Counted from the stretch's first letter, positions 9,226-18,117 are shown. The stretch: DNA of 64,000 nt from Leptolyngbya sp. NIES-2104 (GCF_001485215.1 NZ_BBWW01000001.1:5456001-5520000); one strand, 5' to 3'. Notes: a model not told the origin generated them from the letters alone. Made by a program: numbers and translations.

Positions 9226-9379
9226 CGGTTGACTGTATCCGATTGAAAAAACTTAGGACGGTGATTCCTCTTCAAGCCAAAGTAGATGACTCAAGAGTGG
9301 CGTAGGTGGAGTGTGAGTGAGTCGCGCTGTAGTGTTTGCTCGACATCGTTCTGAGGCTTTTTAAATACGGAGGTTGGAT

Positions 9380-9745
9380 ATGGATTTGCTGGAGGATTTT
9401 TTTGCCCGAAAAAAGCTGTACGAAACTGCGATCGAGGTTTCCAGTATCGAAGAAACGATGACGATAGATTCGCCTGCACCCCCAGTCATTCTCGTGATTA
9501 AAAAGGGTGAAATTAAACCTCGAAAACTCCCCCGCAGACCTGCACTTCATCGGGCAAAGATGCTAATGAAAAGCGATCGTCAATGGTTGGAATGGGTGTT
9601 AATTCCGATCGCGGTCGGTCAGTTTTGGTGGTTGGCGTTACTGTCGCTGCCTGCTTTGAGTGCTCAAACTCAGTGCAGTGATTATCTATCCCGGAATCTG
9701 ATTCAAGTCTCAGTCGAGTTAATTCGTGAATCATTCAAACTGTGA
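9380..9745 (+). CDS. Small single-pass membrane protein of unknown function
   Basis: I do not recognise a family. The ATG at 9380 is chosen because GGAGG at 9369-9373 is six bases upstream; a TTG at 9374 is in frame but lies inside the spacer. The 121 residues have an acidic N-terminus (DLLEDFFARKKLYETAIE), a basic stretch (IKPRKLPRRPALHRAKM), one hydrophobic segment (WVLIPIAVGQFWWLALLSL), then a short Cys-containing tail. Inside-positive charge predicts a cytoplasmic N-terminus. Its last 43 bases overlap the convergent hydrolase gene. The strong ribosome-binding site is the main reason to believe it. Confidence 0.6.
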   Translation: MDLLEDFFARKKLYETAIEVSSIEETMTIDSPAPPVILVIKKGEIKPRKLPRRPALHRAKMLMKSDRQWLEWVLIPIAVGQFWWLALLSLPALSAQTQCSDYLSRNLIQVSVELIRESFKL

Positions 9746-10551
9746 TCGATCCAGTCAGAAATCGCTTGATTGACCACTTCTGGAGCTTCCGCCATTACTA
9801 GATGTCCAACATTTGGAACGGTGATGTGCTGGCTCTGAGGTTGATCTTGCAATAAATTTGCCAACCATTCATGCCCCATTGCAGGCGGAAACATTGGATC
9901 GTCTCCTCCTGTAATTACTGTGACGGGACATTTCAGCGGATGGTGTTGCCCGTTGTATCCCCAAAAAGCCTCGATCGCTTCATACGGATGAGCATCACTC
10001 GGAGCCGTATTGCGATCGTGAAACTGCGCGAGAGCTTCATTTTGATCAGCCACCATCAGCGATCGTAGTAATTCCTGCACCAGTTGCCAGCGATAGACAT
10101 GATGACCGCCGATCGCAAAGAATTTAATGAGTGGAATTTCCCACCAGGGCGTGAGATTGTGCGTTCCACCGCCGATCGCGATCAGGGCTGTCGCAGCGTG
10201 TCGTTTTGCCCATTCCAACCCCACTGGAACTCCGTAACTATGACAGCAAAGAATGGGGCGATGTAGCTTGAAATGGTCGATGAGTCGCGTTAAATCTCGC
10301 CGATGTCGTCCGACGGAATAGCGGCTGTAGCGTTCAGATTGTCCGTGTCCTGCCAAATCATACGTGAGAATTTCTTGTCCTTGCGCCTGGAAATAGTCCC
10401 ACTGCAAGCACCAATTTAATCGACTGCCTAACCCACCGTGAACGAACACGATCGCTGGAGATTTCCCTGGAGAGTGTGCGACTTGTAAAGTAACTTTGCC
10501 GAGTTTGATCGGGGTTCCGTCTAGGCTGGGTGCGGCAGTCGATCGCGTCAT
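9703..10551 (-). CDS. Alpha/beta hydrolase
   Basis: The 282 residues show the classical alpha/beta hydrolase layout: oxyanion region VFVHGGLGSRLNW, the LTYDLAGHGQSERYSR turn, nucleophile elbow CHSYGVPVG (Ser in place of GxSxG with Cys first), acid residue in TGGDDPMFPP, and catalytic His in VPNVGHLVMAEAPE. The substrate is not predictable; esters or acyl-thioesters are typical. Its start codon overlaps the TGA of a 39-codon ORF (ATGA at 10548-10551), suggesting translational coupling. The 3' end overlaps the convergent small membrane-protein gene. Confidence 0.88.
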   Translation of the reverse strand: MTRSTAAPSLDGTPIKLGKVTLQVAHSPGKSPAIVFVHGGLGSRLNWCLQWDYFQAQGQEILTYDLAGHGQSERYSRYSVGRHRRDLTRLIDHFKLHRPILCCHSYGVPVGLEWAKRHAATALIAIGGGTHNLTPWWEIPLIKFFAIGGHHVYRWQLVQELLRSLMVADQNEALAQFHDRNTAPSDAHPYEAIEAFWGYNGQHHPLKCPVTVITGGDDPMFPPAMGHEWLANLLQDQPQSQHITVPNVGHLVMAEAPEVVNQAISDWIDHSLNDSRINSTET

Positions 10552-10667
10552 CTCAGTTTGCGGTTGGGGTAAGTACGCTGAGTTTGTGGAAATAGATAGC
10601 GCATTGAGGTCAATCCTCCGAGTGTGATCGCGCCGATGATCAGGATGACAAGAGCTATAGGAAGCAT
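10548..10667 (-). CDS. Predicted 39-residue membrane peptide, coupled to the hydrolase gene
   Basis: This short frame encodes MLPIALVILIIGAITLGG, one membrane-spanning segment, then a basic tail ending NRKLR. Its stop overlaps the hydrolase start in an ATGA arrangement, which is common for real cyanobacterial gene pairs. It has the size and shape of photosynthetic small subunits but matches none that I know (PetL, PetN, PetM, PsbX, Ycf12 were considered). No strong ribosome-binding site is seen. It could instead be a leader peptide for the hydrolase. Confidence 0.45.
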   Translation of the reverse strand: MLPIALVILIIGAITLGGLTSMRYLFPQTQRTYPNRKLR

Positions 10668-10780
10668 AACAGGGGGTTAGGAGAGTGTGACCCTGTTATT
10701 GTATAAACCTGATTTGACTGGCTTATCACGAAGAAATGACAAGAAAATGACAGTGTGAGAAATTTGTCAAACTTACGTTA

Positions 10781-10989
10781 AGAGGACGTTTGAAAAGTCT
10801 TCGTTTGTTGCACTGTCCCGCCCTGAAATGAATTTCGGGCTAATCGACGCAAGTCCATTTCAATGGACTAAAAGACTGAAACTAGCTCCCAGTCTACTGA
10901 AGTAGACTTTCCACCATTAGCCCGAAATTCATTTCAGGGCGGGAGGCAATCGAAGCGAAAAGACCTTCTATGCTTTTCAAACATCCTCT
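10781..10989. mobile_element. Palindromic four-hairpin element, subfamily A, copy 1
   Basis: The 209-bp copy has imperfect terminal inverted repeats: AGAGGACGTTTGAAAAG (10781-10797) and the matching CTTTTCAAACATCCTCT (10973-10989). Inside are four hairpins: a GCCC..GGGC arm near 10823, a GTCCATT/AATGGAC hairpin near 10850, an AGTCTACT/AGTAGACT hairpin near 10892, and a second GCCC arm complementary to the first. The right terminal repeat overlaps the recG stop codon (TAG at 10988-10990). It encodes nothing. Size and ends fit a MITE. Confidence 0.85.
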
Positions 10990-13462
10990 AGGTCAGAATC
11001 GCGCCGCCCATCAGCCGTTGATAGCGATAGTCTAGTTCGGCTTTCATCGCATTCCATTTCTCGATCGTTGGATCTTTCTGGATCGTTCTTTCCGCTGCAT
11101 CCCGCGCCAGGACTAGCACTTCTTGATCCTCGACAAGGCTCGCTAACGCAAAATCGGGCAATCCTGACTGCCGCGTTCCTAAAACCGCTCCCGGACCTCG
11201 GAATCTCATATCCATTTCTGAGATAAAGAATCCGTCCTGTGATTGTTCGAGAACGGTTAATCGCTGCCGAGCCGTTTCGCTCTTAGAACTACTCATGAGC
11301 AAACAAAACGACTGTGATCCGCCGCGTCCGACTCGTCCCCGAAGCTGATGAAGCTGTGACAGTCCAAACCGTTCAGCGTGTTCGATCATCATCACGGTTG
11401 CGTTCGGCACATCGACCCCGACTTCTACCACCGTTGTAGACACGAGAATCTGAGTTTTGTTGTCGCGAAATTCGGTAATGGCTTCGTCTTTTTCGGCGGA
11501 AGTCATTCGCCCGTGAAGTAAGCCTACGTTGAAATCCGGGAAAACATCTTCTTTCAGGTGTTGGTGTTCGTCGATCGCGGATTTGAGATCCAACTTCTCG
11601 GATTCCTCCACCAGCGGCAACACAATGTAAATCTGCCGTCCTTGAGCAATTTCGCGCTTCATCAGATCGTATGCCTGTTGTCGATCGCGTCCCGTCAATA
11701 CGGTGGTCTGAATCGGCTTTCGTCCGGGTGGCAATTCATCAATTTGACTTACATCTAAATCGCCGTGTAATGTCAGCGCCAACGTTCTCGGAATCGGCGT
11801 TGCGGTCATCGTTAGAACGTGGGGATGTTCACCTTTTTGCTGAAGGCGGGCGCGTTGTTCGACTCCGAAACGGTGTTGTTCATCGATTACGACCAAACCT
11901 AATCGATCGAAGCTCACCGTATCCTGAATCAGCGCATGAGTTCCGACTAAGAGCGGCAATTCTCCGGTTTGTAACCCGTTATGAATTTCTCGGCGTTTGG
12001 CGGCTTTGGTTGAACCTGTGAGCAATTCCACAGGCAAATGAAGCTGATTAAACCATTCAACCAATTTTCGATAGTGCTGTTCTGCGAGAACTTCAGTCGG
12101 AGCCATAAACGCCGCTTGATAGCCCGATTGAATTGCCGCCAGAATCGTAATCACCGCAACAACCGTTTTTCCTGATCCCACGTCACCTTGAATCAAGCGA
12201 TTCATCGGGATCGGACGCTGAAGATCGTTCAAAATATCGTTCGTAACGCGCTGCTGAGCATTCGTTAGCTTGAACGGGAGCAGTTTATAAAAATCATCGA
12301 TCAGTCTGCCTGTCGGAGCGAGTACAGCACTGGCTTGAGTTTGCCGCTGCTCGTATCGTCGTTTGAGTAAGCCGAGTTGTAAATAGAAAAATTCATCGAA
12401 GACTAAGCGACGACGCGCGGACTCTAGAGCATCGGGATCGGTTGGGAAATGGATATTCGCGATCGCGTCCTGAATTCCAACCAGTCCATACTCGGTCAGC
12501 AATCCTTTGGGGATCGGTTCGTGCAGATTTGCGATCGCAGGGAGTGAAGTCGAAACTGCTCGACGGACTAAATCCGCTCCCACGCCTTCAGTCAATGGAT
12601 AAACCGGGACAATGCGCCCCACGGCTGGAGAGTTCAGCGATTCGCCTTCTTGATCGAGTACTTCGATGTCCGGATCTTCGAGGCTGACTCCGCCGAATTT
12701 CGTTTCTTTGACTAGACCTGAAGCCGCGATCGAGGCTCCTTTCGGATAGAGCCGTTTCTGTTGTTCTTGCCATCCGCGACTGGCGAACCGACTCCCCATA
12801 TAGAAACGAGTAATTTTCATCTGTCCGCTCGAATCTTGAATTGTTAATTCTAGAATCGTGAGTTTGCTATTACGCGGACTTGTGAAGCAATTACAGTTTT
12901 TGATCGTTGCCACGATCGTTACCGTTTCCCCTGGCTTGAGGTCGCGGATATTCACTTGGCGGGCGTAATCGATGTGATCACGTGGATAGTAGTACAACAC
13001 ATCTCGAACGTAATAAAGTCCGAGTTTGGCAAGTTTTTCCGCGCTTTTCGGTCCGATGCCTGGAAGATAAGTAATTGCTTGGATCAGTGGAATATCGCGG
13101 GGCGGAGTTTCGGGCGCGATCGGAGCGGGAGCAACTTTACGAGTCGAAGCGGTTTTTTCTTTAACAGAGGGCGATTTTTCTGGGACGGAAGCTGCTTTCT
13201 CTTCGGCTTTCTTGACCTGATGAAGGAAACGACGAGTTTCAGCGACAAGATGCTGACGTTGAGCGAATTCGAGTTCGGGATATTTGGCAAATTGACTCGC
13301 GATCGCTTGACACTTCTCTCGTTCCGACTTGGGTAATTCTGTGCTCGAATCGCTCAAGCTCAGATGCAAAAACTCACTGAAGCGAAATTGGTTTCCCTCC
13401 AGGTCATTAAATCCGCGATCGGCTTCCACCGATAACGCTTTCTGTAACCGCGTCAAATCCAT
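10988..13462 (-). CDS. recG: ATP-dependent DNA helicase RecG
   Basis: RecG remodels stalled replication forks and branch-migrates Holliday junctions. The 824-residue protein has an N-terminal extension common in cyanobacteria (about 1-125, Lys/Ala/Pro-rich at its end), a helix-hairpin-helix-like LPGIGPKSAEKLAKLGL, the OB wedge domain (GETVTIVATIKNCNCF onward), and the two helicase lobes with Walker A GDVGSGKT, DEQH box (VVIDEQHRFGVEQR), TATPIPRTLALTLHGD, and motif VI QLRGRVGRGGSQSFC. The end FRGPGAVLGTRQSGLPDF is the RecG signature. The stop codon lies in the terminal repeat of a palindromic element. Confidence 0.97.
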   Translation of the reverse strand: MDLTRLQKALSVEADRGFNDLEGNQFRFSEFLHLSLSDSSTELPKSEREKCQAIASQFAKYPELEFAQRQHLVAETRRFLHQVKKAEEKAASVPEKSPSVKEKTASTRKVAPAPIAPETPPRDIPLIQAITYLPGIGPKSAEKLAKLGLYYVRDVLYYYPRDHIDYARQVNIRDLKPGETVTIVATIKNCNCFTSPRNSKLTILELTIQDSSGQMKITRFYMGSRFASRGWQEQQKRLYPKGASIAASGLVKETKFGGVSLEDPDIEVLDQEGESLNSPAVGRIVPVYPLTEGVGADLVRRAVSTSLPAIANLHEPIPKGLLTEYGLVGIQDAIANIHFPTDPDALESARRRLVFDEFFYLQLGLLKRRYEQRQTQASAVLAPTGRLIDDFYKLLPFKLTNAQQRVTNDILNDLQRPIPMNRLIQGDVGSGKTVVAVITILAAIQSGYQAAFMAPTEVLAEQHYRKLVEWFNQLHLPVELLTGSTKAAKRREIHNGLQTGELPLLVGTHALIQDTVSFDRLGLVVIDEQHRFGVEQRARLQQKGEHPHVLTMTATPIPRTLALTLHGDLDVSQIDELPPGRKPIQTTVLTGRDRQQAYDLMKREIAQGRQIYIVLPLVEESEKLDLKSAIDEHQHLKEDVFPDFNVGLLHGRMTSAEKDEAITEFRDNKTQILVSTTVVEVGVDVPNATVMMIEHAERFGLSQLHQLRGRVGRGGSQSFCLLMSSSKSETARQRLTVLEQSQDGFFISEMDMRFRGPGAVLGTRQSGLPDFALASLVEDQEVLVLARDAAERTIQKDPTIEKWNAMKAELDYRYQRLMGGAILT

Positions 13463-13486
13463 AGAATTCAGTCAGATGAAGCGATC

Positions 13487-13909
13487 TCACCCGTTTTTAT
13501 TGATGAAGTCTAGCAAAATTCGTTGATGAATTGCGCCGAGCGGTCGGATTTGGTTCGCCCGATCGCTAAATCGCTCTCCCTGTTCGATTTGCGATCGCGT
13601 AAATAATCCCAAATCCCAACCTTCCAGCAATGTCAGACCCGCGATCCCCACCGTCAAATCAGCCACAAACACATGACGAATTGCGCGATCGTCTTCGTAA
13701 ATCCCAAACTTTTCAACTTCAGCAGGCGAATAACAAATTTCCTCTTGCAACTCGCGCACTACGGCGATCTCTGGCGATTCATCTAGCTCGATGTGTCCAC
13801 CAAATAGACCCCAATGTCCCGGATACGCAATATTCGGAATATTATCACGGAGTTGTAAGAGGAATTGATCTTGTTTTTGAAGAATCGCAATCGCAACTTC
13901 TGGCTTCAT
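13487..13909 (-). CDS. NUDIX hydrolase
   Basis: The 140 residues carry a NUDIX box, GGHIELDESPEIAVVRELQEEI, which follows the GX5EX7REUXEEXGU pattern closely, with the final Gly position replaced (EICYS). The upstream LQLRDNIPNIAYPGHWGLFG segment is typical of MutT-like enzymes that cleave nucleoside diphosphates linked to another group. The substrate cannot be told. It overlaps the upstream lipoprotein gene by 4 bp (ATGA at 13906), so the two are cotranscribed. Confidence 0.9.
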   Translation of the reverse strand: MKPEVAIAILQKQDQFLLQLRDNIPNIAYPGHWGLFGGHIELDESPEIAVVRELQEEICYSPAEVEKFGIYEDDRAIRHVFVADLTVGIAGLTLLEGWDLGLFTRSQIEQGERFSDRANQIRPLGAIHQRILLDFINKNG

Positions 13910-14277
13910 TGCTGCTCAATATAGACAGTGCTTTGATCCTGACCCGCAAGATCAATCTTTTGAAGCTTCACTGTACCTGAAACCGTGACCGAACTGCCGA
14001 CAGGTGGAATCGATCGAGTCGTCACGATCCAAATGCTTCCCGAATCATCCTGGACTTCATACGCTCTTTGTCCGCCCGCCAAAGGAGCCTGAGCCTTAAT
14101 TTTTCCTTCCACCTGCACAACCCGATCGCGCTTCGACCCCACATCACGAGCCTTCACCCGTTCCCCTGGCTGCAACATCGTAATCACATTACTCGATGCC
14201 GCTGGCAAATTCGGAGACGTGCTACACCCGATCGCGCTCAAACACAGCGCCACCAAACCCATTCTTGAGAAACTCAT
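13906..14277 (-). CDS. Small lipoprotein with OB-like domain
   Basis: I start it at the ATG at 14277; a TTG at 14283 is in frame but would be unusual. The 123-residue product has a lipoprotein signal (FSRMGLVALCLSAIGC, lipobox SAIGC). The mature part has the strand pattern RVVQVEGKIKAQAPLAGGQR, AYEVQDDSGSIWIVT and SVTVSGTVKLQKI, which looks like an OB-fold of the NirD/YdeI or bacterial tOB kind. Function unknown. It is coupled to the NUDIX gene by a 4-bp overlap. Confidence 0.75.
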   Translation of the reverse strand: MSFSRMGLVALCLSAIGCSTSPNLPAASSNVITMLQPGERVKARDVGSKRDRVVQVEGKIKAQAPLAGGQRAYEVQDDSGSIWIVTTRSIPPVGSSVTVSGTVKLQKIDLAGQDQSTVYIEQQ

Positions 14278-14497
14278 AGTCAACCTGCCCTTTGAAATAG
14301 TTCAGTCAGAGAGCAACCCTTCACAGCGTCTAACTCGATCGCAAATCTGCGACACTAGATAAGTCGATATTCTAGAAATGCAAAAGTTCCAGAACCGAAA
14401 CCGGGAAAATCGAATCTTCAATCTGAGAAATCTTGGTTCACATTTTGAACGATTTTCATAAATTTTGGTGAGAATTTTTACATCATTACAGGTTCCT

Positions 14498-15373
14498 ATG
14501 TCTTCGATCGCTCAACTCCTCGACGGAAAAGCGCTTGCCCAAAAGATGCAAGCCGCGCTCACCGAACAAGTCCAATCGCTCACGGCTCGGTTTGGTCGTC
14601 CTCCAGGTCTTGCCGTTCTCATGGTCGGGGACAATCCCGCCAGTGCCGCCTACGTCCGCAATAAAGAAAAAGCCTGCGCTGCGGTCGGGATCGCGTCTTA
14701 TGGCAAACATTTCCCCACCGAAACGACTCAAAAAGAACTCGCGGCTGTAATTGATGAGTTAAATCAAGACGATCGCGTAGATGGCATTCTTGTACAATTG
14801 CCGCTCCCGGATCATCTCGATAGCGTTGCACTTCTAAACCAAATTCACCCGGATAAGGACGCGGACGGTTTGCACCCAATGAATCTGGGGCGACTGGTTA
14901 GAACTGAGCCAGGATTGAGAAGCTGTACGCCCTACGGAGTGATGCGGCTGTTAGAAGAATATCAACTCGATCCGCGTGGTAAAAAAGCAGTCGTCATCGG
15001 GCGCAGTATTTTAGTTGGAAAACCGATCGCGTTAATGCTGCTCGATGCGGATGCCACTGTAACGATCGCGCATTCCCGCACCCCTAATCTGGCAGAAGTC
15101 GCCCGTGAAGCCGATATTCTCGTTGCTGCGGTTGGTCGTCCAAATTTAATCACCGCTGACATGGTAAAACCCGGTGCGATCGTCGTTGATGTCGGCATTA
15201 ACCGAATCACCGACGACACTGGAAAAAGCCGATTAGTCGGAGATGTGGATTTCAATGCGGTACAATCCGTGGCGGGATATCTTACGCCCGTTCCGGGTGG
15301 AGTTGGTGCGATGACTGTGACCATGCTGTTGCACAATACAGTATGGAGCTATCAACAACGCTTCCAACGTTAA
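14498..15373 (+). CDS. folD: FolD bifunctional methylene-THF dehydrogenase/cyclohydrolase
   Basis: FolD interconverts 5,10-methylene-, methenyl- and 10-formyl-tetrahydrofolate with NADP, supplying one-carbon units. I choose the ATG at 14498 ([17 protein letters not shown]); a frame from 14465 adds residues not found in the family. Of 291 residues, the catalytic [14 protein letters not shown] (Tyr and Lys), the [10 protein letters not shown] substrate loop, the NADP site [16 protein letters not shown] and the end signature [17 protein letters not shown] are all visible. The next gene, crtE, starts 43 bp on. Confidence 0.97.
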   Translation: MSSIAQLLDGKALAQKMQAALTEQVQSLTARFGRPPGLAVLMVGDNPASAAYVRNKEKACAAVGIASYGKHFPTETTQKELAAVIDELNQDDRVDGILVQLPLPDHLDSVALLNQIHPDKDADGLHPMNLGRLVRTEPGLRSCTPYGVMRLLEEYQLDPRGKKAVVIGRSILVGKPIALMLLDADATVTIAHSRTPNLAEVAREADILVAAVGRPNLITADMVKPGAIVVDVGINRITDDTGKSRLVGDVDFNAVQSVAGYLTPVPGGVGAMTVTMLLHNTVWSYQQRFQR

Positions 15374-15416
15374 GTGAACTTTACATCAAACGCGCATTGA
15401 ATCGGAGGATATCGGA

Positions 15417-16340
15417 ATGGTCGTGACAGGAGAAACGCAATCAAATCAAGCCTCCCAATTTGATTTGAAAGGCTATTTAGCGGCAAAGCAGCAACAAGTT
15501 GAAACCGCCCTCGATCGAGCATTTCCCGTGGTCTTCCCCGATAAGATTTACGAAGCGATGCGCTATTCGCTGTTCGCAGGTGGAAAACGCTTACGTCCGG
15601 TGCTCTGCCTCGCTACCTGTGATCTGTTGGGTGGAACGCCTGAAATGGCAATGCCGACCGCCTGTGCCCTCGAAATGATTCACACGATGTCGCTGATTCA
15701 CGACGATTTACCCGCGATGGATAACGACGATTACCGACGCGGCAAATTAACAAATCACAAAGTATTCGGGGAAGCCGTCGCAATTCTGGCGGGAGATGGT
15801 TTACTCGCTTATGCGTTTGAGCATATTGTAGAAGAAACAAAGAATGTTCCTGCCGATCGTTTAATCAAAGTGATTGCTCGTCTCGGTCGTGCCGTTGGAG
15901 CCGCTGGACTGGTCGGTGGTCAAGTGGTCGATCTCGATTGCGAAGGCAAAAAAGATGTTACCCTCGACACACTGAATTTTATCCACACTCACAAAACAGC
16001 CGCGTTACTCGAAGCCTCAGTCGTTAGCGGTGGTATTCTTGCGGGAGGGTCTGATTCTGATATCCAACATCTGACGCGATATGCTCAAGCGATCGGGTTA
16101 GCGTTCCAAATCGTTGATGACTTGCTCGATATCACCTCGACGCAAGAAGAACTTGGCAAGAGTATCGGTAAAGATATGACTGTCGAGAAAGCGACTTATC
16201 CCCGTCTGCTCGGAATGGAAGAATCGCGTCGTCAAGCGGAACAACTGGTCGAACAGGCAAAAGCGGAAGTCGCTGGATTTGGTGAAAAAGCGATTCCCCT
16301 GATGGCGATCGCAAATTACATTACCGCTCGTAAGAATTAA
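15417..16340 (+). CDS. crtE: Geranylgeranyl diphosphate synthase (trans-prenyltransferase)
   Basis: The 307-residue enzyme makes all-trans prenyl diphosphates (C15-C20) for carotenoids, chlorophyll phytyl and quinones. Both aspartate-rich motifs are present: first [10 protein letters not shown] and second DDLLD, plus GGKRLRPVL at the substrate site and [13 protein letters not shown] good GGAGG (about 15401-15405) precedes the ATG at 15417. The gene order folD-crtE-PAP2-like is common in cyanobacteria (known). Product length (GGPP or FPP) cannot be set from sequence alone, but crtE is the usual annotation. Confidence 0.93.
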   Translation: MVVTGETQSNQASQFDLKGYLAAKQQQVETALDRAFPVVFPDKIYEAMRYSLFAGGKRLRPVLCLATCDLLGGTPEMAMPTACALEMIHTMSLIHDDLPAMDNDDYRRGKLTNHKVFGEAVAILAGDGLLAYAFEHIVEETKNVPADRLIKVIARLGRAVGAAGLVGGQVVDLDCEGKKDVTLDTLNFIHTHKTAALLEASVVSGGILAGGSDSDIQHLTRYAQAIGLAFQIVDDLLDITSTQEELGKSIGKDMTVEKATYPRLLGMEESRRQAEQLVEQAKAEVAGFGEKAIPLMAIANYITARKN

Positions 16341-16379
16341 GTAGGGAGTGGGGAGTGGAAAAGTGTTTATCCCTGCCTC

Positions 16380-16424
16380 CTATCTCCCCACCCCCTACCT
16401 CCCCACCCCCTACCTCTCTACCCC
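16380..16424. repeat. 15-bp tandem repeat, three units, in the crtE-PAP2 gap
   Basis: Three consecutive 15-bp units of the form CTACCTCCCCACCCC (with small changes) run 16380-16394, 16395-16409 and 16410-16424, ending nine bases before the next start codon. A unit in the opposite orientation (GTAGGGAGTGGGGAG) is at 16343-16357, right after the crtE stop. The two arms could pair. Similar short repeats are widespread in cyanobacterial intergenic DNA. Confidence 0.8.
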
Positions 16425-16432
16425 CCTAAGAA

Positions 16433-16933
16433 ATGCAGGACTTTGGTGACATTGTTGATAACAGAGTGCTGCTCCTAGCTCTCATTGCCTGTTTGATTGC
16501 CCAAGCGACAAAGTTAATCATCGAACTGATTGTGCATCGCAAAGTGAATTTCAAAGTGCTCGTGGAAACAGGCGGAATGCCCAGTTCCCATTCGGCACTC
16601 GTAACCGCGCTGGCAACCGGAGTTGGATTAACCGACGGTTGGGACAGTACACAATTCGCGATCGCGACGATCGTCGCTTTTATCGTGATGTACGACTCCC
16701 AAGGGGTTCGTCAAGCGGCAGGCAAACAAGCCAAAATTCTCAACCAAATCGTCGATGAATTGTTCACAGGAGAGCATCATTTCAACGAAGCCCGCCTAAA
16801 AGAATTACTCGGACATACGCCAGTGCAAGTGATTATGGGATCACTGCTTGGAATCGTGGTTTGTGTGGTGGGTGATTGGTGGTTGGGTGGCAGTTGGCGA
16901 TCGCTGTTTGTTCAAATCGCAGGGGTGCATTAG
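16433..16933 (+). CDS. Divergent PAP2 family protein (DUF212)
   Basis: A 166-residue membrane protein with about four hydrophobic segments. It has the divergent PAP2 signature GGMPSSHSALVTALATG, the FIVMYDSQGVRQAAGKQAK motif and the ELLGHTPVQVIMGSLLGIVV end. Relatives of acid phosphatase/haloperoxidase proteins act on lipid phosphates, and the crtE neighbour suggests a prenyl diphosphate phosphatase role, but that is inference. Its leader carries a pyrimidine-rich 15-bp repeat and no clear ribosome-binding site. Confidence 0.88.
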   Translation: MQDFGDIVDNRVLLLALIACLIAQATKLIIELIVHRKVNFKVLVETGGMPSSHSALVTALATGVGLTDGWDSTQFAIATIVAFIVMYDSQGVRQAAGKQAKILNQIVDELFTGEHHFNEARLKELLGHTPVQVIMGSLLGIVVCVVGDWWLGGSWRSLFVQIAGVH

Positions 16934-17023
16934 AAACTTTCGCACTAGTGAAATTTGTGGCTGTGAAACTCGATCGCTGCAAATCCGTGATCGCTCGAAA
17001 CCAAACGAGTTTCTTTACGATAG

Positions 17024-17215
17024 AAAAATTCGCGCATTTTGGGAGCTAAAACGATCTCTCTAGCTGAGTTGATTCCTTTAGATCCCGTTCGCCTAGCATT
17101 TGCTTGGACACAATCGGCGCAAGTTCCCTTAATTCTTGGGCAAACGAACTTCTTTCGGGAATTTGAGATTTGTTTTGAGCGATCGCGTCAGACGATCGAA
17201 ATCACTCGCTACTGA
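17024..17215 (+). pseudogene. Remnant of a retropepsin-like aspartic protease C-terminus
   Basis: An open frame without an ATG, just after an in-frame TAG at 17021, encodes ISLAELIPLDPVRLAFAW and ends with VPLILGQTNFFREFEICFE. The ILGQxxFFxxFxxxF pattern is like the end of small clan AA (retropepsin-like) proteins found in cyanobacteria. No N-terminal DTGA active-site half is visible, so this would be a decayed fragment. The frame is short and the resemblance is by eye only. Confidence 0.35.
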
Positions 17216-17303
17216 CTGTCCGTTGCAAATTCAGTTTGAAAAACAAGAGTCAGCAAGTCGATTACTAACCGAATGGTGCTATCTCGATTCCAAACGCAAC
17301 CAA

Positions 17304-17798
17304 TCAAGCTTTGACATGACGAATAATATTGAAGCCCTCATCGTCTGAGGGTTCCTGAAAGTACTTGGTAATCGCATCAAACTCAGCCTCGCTCGTAAAT
17401 GCTGAACCTTCAGGAAGTTGATTGCTCCGCTCCCGTAATTGACGCTTGCACACCTCATCAGAGACATCGACATAGTGCAACTCATGGTCAGCGATCGCAC
17501 TTTCAAATAACGCTCGAAACCATTCCCGCTGTAATCTCGTGTTGCCAGGAAAATCAAGCACAACCGATACACCCTGTGAAAGCAGTGCAGTAATATGCCG
17601 TGTCAGCACGTTTTGTAGCCTGGATGAATATTTCACGAAGTCAGGAATGTTCATAATTTCGTCTGGAAACAATTGCTCCAGCCACTCATCCTGCACGATC
17701 AGAACAGCATTTTCTCGTTGTGCGATTTCCCTTGCAAGAGTGGATTTTCCCGCTGCCATCTTTCCACAAAATAAGTAGAGCTTTCCTGCCTGCTTCAT
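17304..17798 (-). CDS. P-loop (AAA/zeta-toxin-like) kinase
   Basis: A 164-residue P-loop protein. Walker A is FCGKMAAGKSTLAREIA near residue 12, then LIVQDEWLEQLFPDE, a VVLDFPGNTRLQREWF Walker B-like strand and an RSNQLP lid arginine. The arrangement fits small kinases of the AAA_33/zeta-toxin/chloramphenicol phosphotransferase group that phosphorylate small molecules; no substrate is evident. I start at the ATG at 17798 with GGAACAG upstream; a frame from 17867 adds 23 unlikely residues. It is divergent, by 34 bp, to the colicin E3-like ORF, but nothing shows that it is an immunity protein. Confidence 0.8.
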   Translation of the reverse strand: MKQAGKLYLFCGKMAAGKSTLAREIAQRENAVLIVQDEWLEQLFPDEIMNIPDFVKYSSRLQNVLTRHITALLSQGVSVVLDFPGNTRLQREWFRALFESAIADHELHYVDVSDEVCKRQLRERSNQLPEGSAFTSEAEFDAITKYFQEPSDDEGFNIIRHVKA

Positions 17799-17832
17799 GC
17801 TCTCTGTTCCTTCTAAACGACTGACATGAGCA

Positions 17833-18045
17833 ATGTTACTTGATCGCTGCTTCACCCACATCGCCACAAATTCTCAATCGCTCAAAATCGGAAATGGTAA
17901 GCTAAGAAACCGCTTGCTCGAAAAATTCGCGTCCGAGTGGGATAGTCGGCATGGCACGATCGAGAAATATGATAGAAAAGGTAAGCATTTGGGTAAGTTT
18001 GATCCGATTACAGGCGAACAACTAATTCGTAAGGTTACTCGATAA
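17833..18045 (+). CDS. Colicin E3-type ribonuclease (Cytotoxic) domain, stand-alone
   Basis: The last ~45 residues match the catalytic domain of colicin E3, which cuts 16S rRNA in the decoding centre: WDSRHGTIEKYDRKGKHLG followed by KFDPITGEQL. The known colicin E3 catalytic residues Asp510, His513 and Glu517 (spacing D-x2-H-x3-E) are kept in DSRHGTIE. The family normally carries this domain at the end of a long toxin with receptor and translocation domains; here there are only ~25 residues before it and no secretion signal. It could be an orphan cassette, a cut-off toxin tip, or a small intracellular toxin. Start (ATG 17833) is uncertain. Confidence 0.65.
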   Translation: MLLDRCFTHIATNSQSLKIGNGKLRNRLLEKFASEWDSRHGTIEKYDRKGKHLGKFDPITGEQLIRKVTR

Positions 18046-18080
18046 ATAGCTCTATTTTGATGCCAACCGACCTGCAAAAG

Positions 18081-18117
18081 TTCAAGCGAGATGAAAGCTG
18101 ACCTTCTCTCGCTTGAA
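18081..18117. terminator. Convergent hairpin, likely bidirectional terminator
   Basis: TTCAAGCGAGA (18081-18091) and TCTCGCTTGAA (18107-18117) form a perfect 11-bp stem with a 15-base loop. It lies between the ends of two convergent genes, the nuclease-domain ORF and the RTX gene. T-runs beside it are short. Confidence 0.65.
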
